The notes under the pieces: model-generated | The model's input: the letters and a program-made list of their open reading frames with translations, nothing else | Told to the model about the DNA's origin: nothing | Database searches by the model: none | Part shown: positions 24,509-32,401 of the stretch, piece by piece | Position numbering within the stretch: the first letter of the stretch is position 1 | How the letters are laid out: each line of letters starts with the position of its first letter | DNA from: Flavobacterium seoulense | GTDB taxonomy: Bacteria; Bacteroidota; Bacteroidia; Flavobacteriales; Flavobacteriaceae | Direction: 5' to 3' | NCBI RefSeq assembly: GCF_000695795.1 | Contig: NZ_JNCA01000016.1 | Location: 186,001-250,000, forward strand | DNA: 64,000 bases | Program-made: the position numbers and the translations under genes

Positions 24509-25405
24509 TTAGCTCAAAAGCCTTTTCAATTCTGATTCGATTTCCTGAGCGGCTAAATTAAAACCAGTATTTTTAGCTGACAAAAGATAGGCTGCTGTTT
24601 CAGGCATCAGTTGAGTTTCCCACAATACCTGCAATTTTTCATTTCGAATAAAAGGCTTAGCATTGATATCCCAGGTTACCGCTACACCTGAATTTTGAGA
24701 AAGCACTTTTAACATTTCAAATTCTGAAGGAATGATATAATTCGAAACCATCGAAGGTCGTTTTTTATTGAAAACATGCAACCAAAATAACTTTACATGA
24801 GGAATTCCCGAATCGTGGCTGTACCATTTTTGGTCATTCAGCCAATTTTCAATGGTGTTATAATCATTTTTATGAATCTCTGATTGCAATTTTGTGGCAT
24901 CAATATTCTTGGAACCTACAATAATTTGCCTGATCTCCCCCAGCTTCTTTTGGATTGTATCAAAAGTGTCGTATTTTTTGGTAACAATAGCAAAATCAAT
25001 CTTTTTAGTATTTACCAATTCGAAAAGTGCATCATTTTCATGAAAGCTAAAATCGATATAATCAAATTTGGAAATCAGAACACTAGCCATACTGCTAAAC
25101 AAATGTTTCGAAATGCCTACCGTAATCAATCGATTGGCATCAAATGCTTTAGACCGAAAACCATTTTCCACATTTTCCAAACGATCCAAGGCTTCTATGA
25201 TTAAGTTATTGAGTAACTTAGCGTATTCTGTTGGTTCAACTCCTTTGGATTTTCGATTGAATAATTTGTAACCTACATGAGCTTCCAACATTGAAATTTG
25301 CTGACTTACCGCCGGCTGACTGATAAATAATTCTTTGGCTGCCAAAGAAAAATTACCATTTTTATATACTGATTTAAACGTTCGATACCATTCCAGATTG
25401 ACCAT
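24509..25405 (-). CDS. LysR-family transcriptional regulator
   Basis: A 298-residue regulator with an N-terminal winged helix-turn-helix (WYRTFKSVYKNGNFSLAAKELFISQPAVSQ as a continuous block at about 5-33) and a periplasmic-binding-like effector domain after about 90. I chose the ATG at 25405 (MVNLEW) because the DNA-binding domain starts there; an upstream in-frame start would put it inside the promoter region. It is divergent from the DJ-1-like gene with an 89-base shared gap, the usual arrangement for a LysR regulator and its target. Confidence 0.92.
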   Translation of the reverse strand: MVNLEWYRTFKSVYKNGNFSLAAKELFISQPAVSQQISMLEAHVGYKLFNRKSKGVEPTEYAKLLNNLIIEALDRLENVENGFRSKAFDANRLITVGISKHLFSSMASVLISKFDYIDFSFHENDALFELVNTKKIDFAIVTKKYDTFDTIQKKLGEIRQIIVGSKNIDATKLQSEIHKNDYNTIENWLNDQKWYSHDSGIPHVKLFWLHVFNKKRPSMVSNYIIPSEFEMLKVLSQNSGVAVTWDINAKPFIRNEKLQVLWETQLMPETAAYLLSAKNTGFNLAAQEIESELKRLLS

Positions 25406-25424
25406 GATATAAATAAATTTATCA

Positions 25425-25432
25425 CAAACATA
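25425..25432 (-). promoter_or_regulatory. Possible -7 element for the LysR gene (TATGTTTG)
   Basis: TAnnTTTG match on the minus strand, 19 bp before the chosen ATG. Its position inside the upstream extension of the open frame supports the shorter start. Confidence 0.4.
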
Positions 25433-25494
25433 ATTTAAATTATTTTTACTAATAGCATATCTACCGTAAATTCGCAATAACAAAAACAATTAAG

Positions 25495-26247
25495 ATGAAA
25501 AAAGCATTACTCACGATGATAATTTTAACTGCTTGTTCGATTACAGGAACAGCACAAAATAAAGCAAAGATGAAAAAAGTATTATTTGTAGTTACCAGTC
25601 ACGACAAACTGGGTAACACAGGACAAAAAACCGGATTTTGGACCGAAGAATTGGCTGCGCCATATTATGAATTATCCGACCAGGGAATTCAAATTGACAT
25701 TGCCACTCCACTAGGCGGACAACCACCAATTGATCCAAAAAGTGCGGATCCTGCATCGGCAACTGAAGACACAAAACGATTTGATGCCGACACTGAATTA
25801 TTGGCTAAACTAAAACACACACTAAAATTAAATCATGTTAAAGAATCGGATTATGATGCGGTGTTTTATCCTGGTGGACACGGACCATTATGGGATTTAG
25901 CCAAAGACCGAAATTCAATTACATTGATTGAATCTTTTTATAACAACAACAAGCCTGTAGCTTTTGTTTGTCACGCTCCAGGCGTATTAAAAGACGTAAA
26001 AATTAAAGATGAGTATTTAGTAAAAGGGAAAAAAGTAACCGGATTTTCAAATTCCGAAGAAGCTGCTGTAGGATTGACTAATGTAGTTCCGTTTTTATTA
26101 GAAGAAGTACTTCAGGCTAATGGAGGAATTTATTCTAAAACTGAAAACTGGCAACCTTATGCTGTTGAAGATGGATTATTAATTACAGGACAAAATCCCG
26201 CTTCCTCAAAACTGGTAGCACAAAAATTATTGCAAAAATTAAAATAA
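25495..26247 (+). CDS. DJ-1/PfpI-family protein, exported (glyoxalase III-like)
   Basis: A 250-residue DJ-1/PfpI-superfamily protein. The core has KKVLFVVTSHDKLGNTGQKT, YDAVFYPGGHGPLWDLA and AFVCHAPGVL, with the nucleophilic Cys in the CHAPG elbow preceded by the Glu/His-type environment of the HchA-like group. Relatives detoxify methylglyoxal without glutathione. A signal peptide (residues about 1-20, ending TGTAQ) suggests periplasmic location, or the true start could be the internal Met at MKKVLFVV. It precedes a YqhD-like dehydrogenase and is divergent from a LysR gene. Confidence 0.85.
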   Translation: MKKALLTMIILTACSITGTAQNKAKMKKVLFVVTSHDKLGNTGQKTGFWTEELAAPYYELSDQGIQIDIATPLGGQPPIDPKSADPASATEDTKRFDADTELLAKLKHTLKLNHVKESDYDAVFYPGGHGPLWDLAKDRNSITLIESFYNNNKPVAFVCHAPGVLKDVKIKDEYLVKGKKVTGFSNSEEAAVGLTNVVPFLLEEVLQANGGIYSKTENWQPYAVEDGLLITGQNPASSKLVAQKLLQKLK

Positions 26248-26249
26248 GA

Positions 26250-26320
26250 ACCTAAGCATCTAAGATTCTAAGTCGCTAAGTTAATAAGGATTAAAAAACT
26301 TAGAATCTTAGCAACTTAGT
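26250..26320. repeat. TCTAAG-type inverted repeat between two genes
   Basis: CTAAGATTCTAAG (26260-26272) is the exact reverse complement of CTTAGAATCTTAG (26299-26311). Both arms consist of iterated CTAAG-like units. Confidence 0.7.
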
Positions 26321-26346
26321 ATCTCATAAACTCTAAATAAAAGAAC

Positions 26347-27504
26347 ATGTTAAACTTCGAATTATACAACCCAACCAAACTGGTTTTTGGAAAAGGACAA
26401 ATAGAAAAATTATCTGAATTAGTGCCAAAAGGTGCTAAAATCCTATTAGCTTATGGCGGTGGGAGCATTTTTAAAAACGGAATCCACCAGCAAGTAATTG
26501 ACAATCTAAAAGGATTTGAAATAGTAGAATTTTCGGGAATAGAACCCAATCCGCATTTTGAAACTTTGATGAGAGCAGTTGAAATTATCAAAACCGAAAA
26601 AATTGACTTCATCCTCGCTGTAGGTGGCGGATCAGTTATAGATGGTGTAAAATTCATTTCGGCAGCAGTAAATTTCGACGGAAACCCAATTGATATTCTT
26701 CAAAAGCATATTCTCATAAAAGAAAATGCAATGCCATTTGGAACAATTCTAACACTTCCGGCAACTGGAAGCGAAATGAATTCAGGATATGTGGTAACCA
26801 TTAAAGCAACTCAGGAAAAGTTAGCTTCTGGCGGAAGTGCTTTGTTTCCGCAATTCTCGATTTGTGATCCAACAGTGATTCAGTCTTTGCCAAAAAGACA
26901 GTTGCAAAACGGAGTTGTTGATGCGTTTACGCACGTTATGGAGCAATATTTAACTTATTCGCATGAAGGTTATTTACAAGACCGAATTGCAGAAGGAATT
27001 TTACAAACTCTAATCGAAGTGGGGCCCAAAGTTGTAGAAAATCCTGCTGATTATGCCTTAGCTTCTAACTTTATGTGGAGCTGTACGATGGCTTTAAACG
27101 GACTAATCGCAAAAGGAGTTCCAACTGACTGGGCGACACACATGATAGGTCACGAATTAACAGCACTTTACGAAATTGATCATGCGAGAACATTGGCAAT
27201 TATTGGACCTAATTTATACCGCGTTTTATTCGAAACCAAAAAAGAAAAACTGGCACAATACGGAAAACGCATCTTTAATTTATCCGGAACTGATGACGAA
27301 ATTGCTAATGAAGCCATCAACAAAACCGTGGATTTTTTCCATACTATGGGAATAGATACCAAACTATCACAATACACAGATGATTACAGCAAAACTGCTG
27401 ATTTTATCGTGAATCGTTTTGACGAAAGAGGCTGGAAAGCTATGGGAGAAAGACAAAATATAACTCTGGAAAAACTGAAATCCATTGTTGAAATGAGTTA
27501 TTAA
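26347..27504 (+). CDS. Iron-containing alcohol dehydrogenase, YqhD-like
   Basis: A 385-residue group III alcohol dehydrogenase, probably NADPH-dependent aldehyde reductase. Features are LAYGGGSIFKNG and FILAVGGGSVIDGVKF (nucleotide loop GGGSxxD), LPATGSEMNSGYVV, and metal ligands in VVDAFTHVMEQY and GHELTALYEIDHARTLAI. YqhD in E. coli reduces a range of toxic aldehydes, and its neighbourhood there also includes a regulator. Here it pairs with a DJ-1-like protein under a LysR regulator. A strong terminator follows. Confidence 0.93.
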   Translation: MLNFELYNPTKLVFGKGQIEKLSELVPKGAKILLAYGGGSIFKNGIHQQVIDNLKGFEIVEFSGIEPNPHFETLMRAVEIIKTEKIDFILAVGGGSVIDGVKFISAAVNFDGNPIDILQKHILIKENAMPFGTILTLPATGSEMNSGYVVTIKATQEKLASGGSALFPQFSICDPTVIQSLPKRQLQNGVVDAFTHVMEQYLTYSHEGYLQDRIAEGILQTLIEVGPKVVENPADYALASNFMWSCTMALNGLIAKGVPTDWATHMIGHELTALYEIDHARTLAIIGPNLYRVLFETKKEKLAQYGKRIFNLSGTDDEIANEAINKTVDFFHTMGIDTKLSQYTDDYSKTADFIVNRFDERGWKAMGERQNITLEKLKSIVEMSY

Positions 27505-27524
27505 GAAATCATTATTTTTTTCAA

Positions 27525-27565
27525 AAAAAAGGCGTCTTCGAATACTATTCTTAGACGCCTTTTTA
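27525..27565 (+). terminator. Terminator after the alcohol dehydrogenase
   Basis: Stem GGCGTCT (27531-27537) with AGACGCC (27553-27559), extended by AAAAA and TTTTT flanks. It closes the aldehyde module. Confidence 0.8.
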
Positions 27566-27735
27566 ATAACACCAAAACTAAATTAACTAATGTTAACATT
27601 ATAAAAAAAACACAAATTACTCATGTATAGAATTTTAAACGAAAAACAGCATCTTATTATTGTACATTTCTATAAAAAAAATTAAAAACATTTTTTTCTT
27701 CAAAAAAGCGTAACTTCAATTCGAAACAATTCCTC

Positions 27736-27767
27736 TTGCTTCATTAGCACATTTTTAAGTACTTTTG
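27736..27767 (+). promoter_or_regulatory. Promoter of gpsA (TTG-N21-TACTTTTG)
   Basis: A -33 TTG at 27736-27738 and a -7 TACTTTTG at 27760-27767 are separated by 21 bp, fitting the Bacteroidetes consensus. Transcription would start about 10 bp before the gpsA ATG. Confidence 0.65.
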
Positions 27768-27783
27768 GTTAAACTATAAAAAG

Positions 27784-28779
27784 ATGAGTCAAAACATAAA
27801 ATATGCAGTAATTGGTGGTGGAAGCTGGGCAACAGCCATTACTAAAATGCTCTGCGTCAATCTTTCTGAAGTTTCATGGTATATGCGTAATGAATCGGCA
27901 ATTGAGCATATAAAAGCGCACAAACACAACCCAAATTACATAAGCTCAGTAGAGTTTGACATCAAAAAATTAAAACTGACTAATGATATTAACGAGGCAG
28001 TTGCTTATGCCGACTACCTTATTTTTGCTATTCCTTCGGCTTTTTTAGATGCCGAATTACAAAAACTGACGGTTTCCCTTAAAGATAAAATCATTTTCTC
28101 GGCCATTAAAGGAATTGTTCCCGAAACAAGTTTAATTGTGGGGGAACATTTTCATTTTCAATATGACATTCCCTATTACAATATTGGTGTAATTACGGGT
28201 CCTTGCCACGCCGAAGAAGTTGCTTTAGAACGTTTATCGTATCTGACAATTGCTTGTGGCGATGCCGAAAAAGCTAAAAATGTAGCCAAAAATTTAGCTG
28301 GAAATTATATCAAAACTAAAATTACCGATGATATTATTGGTACTGAATATGCTGCGATGCTTAAAAACATCTATGCTATTGCAGCCGGAATTGCGCATGG
28401 TTTAGGCTATGGCGACAATTTCCAATCGGTTTTGATGAGTAATGCGATTCGCGAAATGAAGAAATTCATTCGAAAAGTACACAAAATGAAACGCAACATC
28501 AATGATTCGGCTTATCTGGGCGATTTATTGGTTACCGGTTATTCGGTGTTTTCAAGAAACCGTATGTTTGGAAACATGATTGGAAAAGGCTATACTGTAA
28601 AAAGTGCCATGATGGAAATGAGCATGGTTGCCGAAGGTTATTATGCCGCAAAAAGCGCTTACAAACTCAATCAGGGTTATGGAGCAAAAACTCCAATTAT
28701 AGATGCCGTTCATGAGGTTTTATATGAAGGTAAAAATGCCAGAACCGTATTTAAAAAACTGACTGAAAAGCTGGATTAG
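27784..28779 (+). CDS. gpsA: Glycerol-3-phosphate dehydrogenase, NAD(P)-dependent
   Basis: Makes sn-glycerol-3-phosphate for phospholipid synthesis. The 331-residue protein starts with the dinucleotide-binding motif YAVIGGGSWATAITKML, followed by YLIFAIPSAFL, the substrate region VITGPCHAEEVA and catalytic Lys segment EYAAMLKNIYAIAAGIA, then YLGDLLVTGYSVFSRNRMFG. Normal length. It has the best-matched promoter seen in this part of the window. Confidence 0.95.
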   Translation: MSQNIKYAVIGGGSWATAITKMLCVNLSEVSWYMRNESAIEHIKAHKHNPNYISSVEFDIKKLKLTNDINEAVAYADYLIFAIPSAFLDAELQKLTVSLKDKIIFSAIKGIVPETSLIVGEHFHFQYDIPYYNIGVITGPCHAEEVALERLSYLTIACGDAEKAKNVAKNLAGNYIKTKITDDIIGTEYAAMLKNIYAIAAGIAHGLGYGDNFQSVLMSNAIREMKKFIRKVHKMKRNINDSAYLGDLLVTGYSVFSRNRMFGNMIGKGYTVKSAMMEMSMVAEGYYAAKSAYKLNQGYGAKTPIIDAVHEVLYEGKNARTVFKKLTEKLD

Positions 28780-28803
28780 TTTATCTCTTTTAGATAAAAA
28801 AAG

Positions 28804-28842
28804 ACCGCAAATTCGCAGATTATAATTTTAAATCTGAGCGGT
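28804..28842. repeat. Imperfect hairpin between gpsA and a membrane-protein gene
   Basis: ACCGC (28804-28808) pairs with GCGGT (28838-28842), and CAGATT (28816-28821) with AATCTG (28831-28836). It shares ACCGCAAATTC with the hairpin at 29609-29646 on the other side of the neighbouring gene. Confidence 0.55.
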
Positions 28843-28851
28843 ACAAGCATT

Positions 28852-29517
28852 TTATTTATTTTCATTTACACTAATAATCATAGTGTGGATAAAATAATAA
28901 ATAGAAATTATGATTATCCAAATGCTTAATACAATTGACGATTTCTGATAAAAATTTAAAGTTTCAAATTGCAAAACAAACTCTTTAATCCAAAAATATT
29001 CAAGAACAAAAGGAATAAATGATATAGCACTTATTGGAAAAATTAAAAACGCTCCAAAACATCCAAACTTAGATTTCCCTTTGTGGGCTAATTTTGAAAT
29101 CTCACCATATATTGAGAATGGTAAAATTGATCTTGTAAAATCATCCATATGTAATTCATCAACAGGAATAGAATTCTCATAATCAAAATATTCACTAGAA
29201 AATTCGGTAATAATTTTATGAAGTTCAGCTTTATGCGCACTGATAATTATATATCTGAATACTAAAAAAGCAAAAACTAAGGGAATAAAAATTTTTATAG
29301 AGTTTACATCATTTATTTCAACTGGACCAACTTGCAAACTTTCTAATTTTGAAAAATCAGTCAAATAAAAAAGTAAGATAAGAATCAACATAAATATTGC
29401 AATTACGTTGCTTTCCCTAGCAATATCCTTACATTTTGAAAGTAATATCTCGAGATAAATACTTAATTTCTCATCAGTATTACTTAAAAATATCTTCTTT
29501 ATTTCGTTTTTATTCAT
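28852..29517 (-). CDS. Hypothetical membrane protein
   Basis: A 221-residue protein with four likely transmembrane segments: VIAIFMLILILLFYL, IFIPLVFAFLVFRYIIIS, FGAFLIFPISAISFIPFVL and IVLSIWIIIISIYYFIH. No recognised family. I chose the ATG at 29517 (MNKNEIKK); the longer open frame begins at a GTG only about 14 bp after a TATATTTG box, too close for a normal leader. Related hairpins flank the gene on both sides. Asn/Ile-rich composition like other orphan genes. Confidence 0.6.
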   Translation of the reverse strand: MNKNEIKKIFLSNTDEKLSIYLEILLSKCKDIARESNVIAIFMLILILLFYLTDFSKLESLQVGPVEINDVNSIKIFIPLVFAFLVFRYIIISAHKAELHKIITEFSSEYFDYENSIPVDELHMDDFTRSILPFSIYGEISKLAHKGKSKFGCFGAFLIFPISAISFIPFVLEYFWIKEFVLQFETLNFYQKSSIVLSIWIIIISIYYFIHTMIISVNENK

Positions 29518-29569
29518 AAAATCACTGTAAATCTTAAATGTATGGGATGAAACCACATTTTACCCATCT

Positions 29570-29577
29570 CAAATATA
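29570..29577 (-). promoter_or_regulatory. -7 element for the membrane-protein gene (TATATTTG)
   Basis: Exact TAnnTTTG match on the minus strand. It supports the ATG at 29517 rather than the GTG at 29556. Confidence 0.5.
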
Positions 29578-29608
29578 GAAAATATACTTACAAAACATTA
29601 AATAAAAA

Positions 29609-29646
29609 AACCGCAAATTCACATTTTAATCTGCGAATTTGCGGTT
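29609..29646 (-). terminator. Terminator after the 135-residue conserved gene
   Basis: Perfect 12 bp stem AACCGCAAATTC (29609-29620) with GAATTTGCGGTT (29635-29646). The plus-strand A-run to its left gives a U-run in the minus transcript. The gene stop is 24 bp before it. Confidence 0.75.
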
Positions 29647-29669
29647 CAAATATTTTTCAGAAAAAGCTC

Positions 29670-30077
29670 TTATCTCACAATTACCCCTTCTACAAATAGA
29701 ATAGGCACTTCTTCAGTGTTGTTTTCGTTAATAACATTGGCTTTAAAGATAAATTTCTTGTCGTATAAAGTATTACCAATAAAATAAGTCAGCATGAACT
29801 CGTTATTCAATGCCAAAAGACTTTTTTCAATCATTTCAATCTTTACTACTGAAACGGCTGGAAGCTGTACAAAAGCATGACGCAAAATAGAAGTTTTCTT
29901 CATCTCACCATCAATAGTTCCAAAAGCCTTAGAAACCACCATTACACTGTCTATATCAAAATCGCTGTCGTTTACTAAATAAGCATACCACACTTTCTCC
30001 ATAAAATCATCGCTCCATTCCTGAACGGCAGCAATAAATACGTTTTCTACTTCGGGGATTGTAATATCTTTTTTCAT
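29670..30077 (-). CDS. Conserved hypothetical protein, 135 residues
   Basis: A small soluble protein without a signal peptide: MKKDITIPEVENVFIAAVQE, DFMEKVWYAYLVNDSDFDID, RHAFVQLPAVSVVKIEMIEK. It looks like a single compact beta-rich domain. I remember it as a conserved flavobacterial neighbour of pheS, but no function is known to me. A hairpin-forming repeat lies between it and pheS. Confidence 0.65.
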   Translation of the reverse strand: MKKDITIPEVENVFIAAVQEWSDDFMEKVWYAYLVNDSDFDIDSVMVVSKAFGTIDGEMKKTSILRHAFVQLPAVSVVKIEMIEKSLLALNNEFMLTYFIGNTLYDKKFIFKANVINENNTEEVPILFVEGVIVR

Positions 30078-30089
30078 AGTTTGAATAAA

Positions 30090-30160
30090 AAGTCCCTAGT
30101 GTTTAGTCCTTAGTCCCTAGCAAACTATACTAAGGACTAAGGACTAGCAACTAAGGACTT
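30090..30160. repeat. TTAGTCC-type inverted repeat between pheS and its neighbour
   Basis: AGTCCTTAGTCC (30105-30116) pairs perfectly with GGACTAAGGACT (30134-30145); outer parts AAGTCCCTAG and CTAAGGACTT extend it. It uses the same unit as the recO-gdhA gap. Confidence 0.75.
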
Positions 30161-30167
30161 AAATAAA

Positions 30168-31187
30168 TTATATTATCGATTTAAATTGCTCTAAGAAACG
30201 TACATCGTTTTCATAAAACATACGGATGTCTCCAATTTGGTACAACAACATCGCAATACGCTCTACTCCCATTCCAAAAGCAAATCCGTTGTATTCGTCA
30301 GGATTGATGCCGCAATTTTTCAAAACATTTGGATCTACCATTCCGCAACCACCAATTTCCAGCCAACCTGTTCCTTTGGTAATTCTGTAATCAGTTTCGG
30401 TTTTTAAACCCCAATAAATATCAATTTCGGCACTTGGCTCCGTAAATGGAAAGTAAGAAGGACGCAAACGGATTTTTGATTTTCCGAACATTTCTTTAAT
30501 GAAATACAACAAAGTTTGTTTCAAATCGGCAAAAGAAACGTCTTTGTCAATATACAATCCTTCCACCTGATGGAAAATACAATGTGAACGCGAAGAAACC
30601 GCTTCGTTACGGAAAACACGTCCCGGAGAAATAGTTCTAATAGGCGGTTTGTTGTTTTCCATATAACGTACCTGAACTGATGAAGTATGGGTACGCAATA
30701 AAATATCAGGATTGGTCTGAATGAAAAATGTATCCTGCATATCACGTGCCGGATGGTATTCTGGCAGATTCAAAGCAGTAAAATTATGCCAATCATCCTC
30801 GATTTCCGGACCTTCGGAAACGTTGAATCCAATGGTGGAGAAAATATCGATAATCTGATTTTTTACAATAGAAATAGGATGACGCGAACCTATAATTTGT
30901 GATTCGGCAGTACGCGTTAAATCGCCATAAATTCCTTTAGATTCTTCTTTTGATTCTAAAGCTTCCTGGATTGATTTTACTTTTTCTTCTGCAGAAGTCT
31001 TAAGCAGGTTAATTACCTGACCAAATTCCTTTTTTTGTTCATTAGGCACATTTTTGAATTCGGCAAAAAACTCTTTTAAAATTCCTTTGCTTCCTAAAAA
31101 CTTAATTCTAAATGATTCTAATTCTGCTGTATCCTGTGTTGAAAAAGCTTGTGCTTCACCAATATATTCTTTTATCTTATCTATCAT
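30168..31187 (-). CDS. pheS: Phenylalanyl-tRNA synthetase alpha subunit
   Basis: Catalytic subunit of the class II alpha2beta2 enzyme that charges tRNA-Phe. The 339-residue protein has an N-terminal coiled coil, motif 2 ([19 protein letters not shown]), SAEIDIYWG and motif 3 ([19 protein letters not shown]). I chose the Met at 31187 ([10 protein letters not shown]) because family members begin this way; an ATG at 31193 would add two residues. pheT is not in the window. Confidence 0.96.
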   Translation of the reverse strand: MIDKIKEYIGEAQAFSTQDTAELESFRIKFLGSKGILKEFFAEFKNVPNEQKKEFGQVINLLKTSAEEKVKSIQEALESKEESKGIYGDLTRTAESQIIGSRHPISIVKNQIIDIFSTIGFNVSEGPEIEDDWHNFTALNLPEYHPARDMQDTFFIQTNPDILLRTHTSSVQVRYMENNKPPIRTISPGRVFRNEAVSSRSHCIFHQVEGLYIDKDVSFADLKQTLLYFIKEMFGKSKIRLRPSYFPFTEPSAEIDIYWGLKTETDYRITKGTGWLEIGGCGMVDPNVLKNCGINPDEYNGFAFGMGVERIAMLLYQIGDIRMFYENDVRFLEQFKSII

Positions 31188-31224
31188 TTTCATCCAATAA
31201 TTGAGTGGGCAAATTTAAGGAAAA

Positions 31225-31252
31225 GTTAGAAGTTAGAAGTTAGAAGTTAGAA
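31225..31252. repeat. Four tandem copies of GTTAGAA upstream of pheS
   Basis: Perfect heptamer array at 31225-31231, 31232-31238, 31239-31245 and 31246-31252, then GTTTTT. The same four-copy array is at 31664-31691. Confidence 0.9.
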
Positions 31253-31298
31253 GTTTTTCTAAAATTCTTAACTGATTACTGCTACTGCACACTGAATA

Positions 31299-31655
31299 CT
31301 AATCAATAAGCTCCTTTTCTATAAAATAATTCACAATAGCTTCTTTCATTAAAACCGATTGCTCTCCGGCTTTTAAAGCTGGTAATTGTTCTTTTACCTT
31401 ATAATGCGGCCAGCCTTCCTGATCTACAAAATCAAATTCGTAATAACCATAAGGTTCTAACAGGCGGCAAATAGCAATATGCATTAAATTGAGTTTCTCG
31501 TCTTTCTTGAATTCACGATGTAATTTACCCAATTCCTGAACTCCAATTAGAAAAATAATGGAGTCTAAATCAAGATCTTCTCCTTGCGAAAATTGATTAG
31601 AAAGTATATCAACAAGCTTTTCCCAGCGTTCTTTAAGTTGTGTGTCTCTTGACAT
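31299..31655 (-). CDS. Conserved hypothetical protein, 118 residues
   Basis: A soluble protein with FLIGVQELGKLHREFKKDEK, LMHIAICRLLEPYGYYEFD and VDQEGWPHYKVKEQLPALK. Mostly helical, no signal peptide, no cofactor motif. I recall it as widely conserved in Bacteroidota near pheS but without a known function. It is flanked on both sides by identical GTTAGAA x4 arrays. Confidence 0.7.
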   Translation of the reverse strand: MSRDTQLKERWEKLVDILSNQFSQGEDLDLDSIIFLIGVQELGKLHREFKKDEKLNLMHIAICRLLEPYGYYEFDFVDQEGWPHYKVKEQLPALKAGEQSVLMKEAIVNYFIEKELID

Positions 31656-31663
31656 TTTTGAGT

Positions 31664-31691
31664 GTTAGAAGTTAGAAGTTAGAAGTTAGAA
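31664..31691. repeat. Four tandem copies of GTTAGAA upstream of the 118-residue gene
   Basis: Heptamers at 31664-31670, 31671-31677, 31678-31684 and 31685-31691, same orientation as the array at 31225-31252. Both arrays have exactly four copies. Confidence 0.9.
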
Positions 31692-31791
31692 GTTGGCATT
31701 CTTATTTCTAAGTATCTAAAATTATTGAAGCAAAGATACTAACTGTGTATTTGACTTCTCTATTTTCTTTTCTCTATTTTCTTTATTCTTC

Positions 31792-31799
31792 TATCTTTG
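31792..31799 (+). promoter_or_regulatory. -7 element for the CvpA-like gene (TATCTTTG)
   Basis: Exact TAnnTTTG match, 24 bp before the ATG at 31824. It overlaps a longer open frame that starts at TTG 31797, which excludes that start. The -33 region is pyrimidine-rich with no TTG. Confidence 0.55.
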
Positions 31800-31823
31800 C
31801 CCTTTTATTTTTCTCTATTTACT

Positions 31824-32333
31824 ATGAGTTTTTTAGACATTATTTTAGGTGCTTTATTAGTATTTGCACTTTATAAAGGAACTGTAAACGGTCTTTTTAT
31901 TGAATTAGCTTCTTTTCTTTCGTTAATTTTCGGTGTTTATTTTGCCGTTAAATTCTCGGTAATTACTAAAGATATTCTTTCTGGTTTTCTGCATTGGAAT
32001 CCTAACACCGTTCACATAATTGCTTTTATGCTTACCTTTATTCTGGTAGTAATTGGGATTCATTTTTTAGCAAAAGTTCTAACCGGAGTGGTTGATTTTG
32101 CTTTTCTAGGCTGGGCAAATAAACTAGGCGGTGGATTATTTCGTTGTTTAAAAACGGTATTATTGCTAGGAATTGTGTTTTCTATTTTCGAAAAAATAAA
32201 TTACAATCATTTTTTAGCCAAACAGGAAACGCTGGATAAATCGATTTTTTATAATCCAATTCAAAAAACAGCTGGTTTTATGTATCCGTCAATTACAAAA
32301 TGGTACGGCGATTTGAAAAAAAGTGAGCAGTAA
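31824..32333 (+). CDS. CvpA-family membrane protein
   Basis: A 169-residue inner-membrane protein starting MSFLDIILGALLVFALYKG with the CvpA pattern: GTVNGLFIELASFLSLIFGVYFAVKFS, a central segment IAFMLTFILVVIGIHFLAK, and WANKLGGGLFRCLKTVLLLGI. CvpA in E. coli is linked to colicin V production and envelope stress tolerance; its mechanism is unclear. I chose the ATG at 31824 because the -7 promoter box lies just upstream. It converges on the Bat operon. Confidence 0.85.
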   Translation: MSFLDIILGALLVFALYKGTVNGLFIELASFLSLIFGVYFAVKFSVITKDILSGFLHWNPNTVHIIAFMLTFILVVIGIHFLAKVLTGVVDFAFLGWANKLGGGLFRCLKTVLLLGIVFSIFEKINYNHFLAKQETLDKSIFYNPIQKTAGFMYPSITKWYGDLKKSEQ

Positions 32334-32340
32334 GCAGCTT

Positions 32341-32400
32341 TTAGTGTTCAGTTTCTGTCAGCAAAAAAACTGTAAATTAATCACTGAACACTGATTACTA
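32341..32400. repeat. CTGAACACT-type inverted repeat between convergent genes
   Basis: AGTGTTCAG (32343-32351) pairs with CTGAACACT (32384-32392). It may act as a weak terminator. The same unit is directly repeated at 50410-50440. Confidence 0.6.
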
Positions 32401-32401
32401 T

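Noticed and set aside
25406-25489. Longer start of the LysR regulator
   Set aside because: The extension covers the -7 promoter box and adds residues before a normal LysR DNA-binding domain.
31225-31691. Regular short repeats as a possible CRISPR array
   Set aside because: Units are 7 bp without spacers and there are no cas genes; these are simple tandem arrays.
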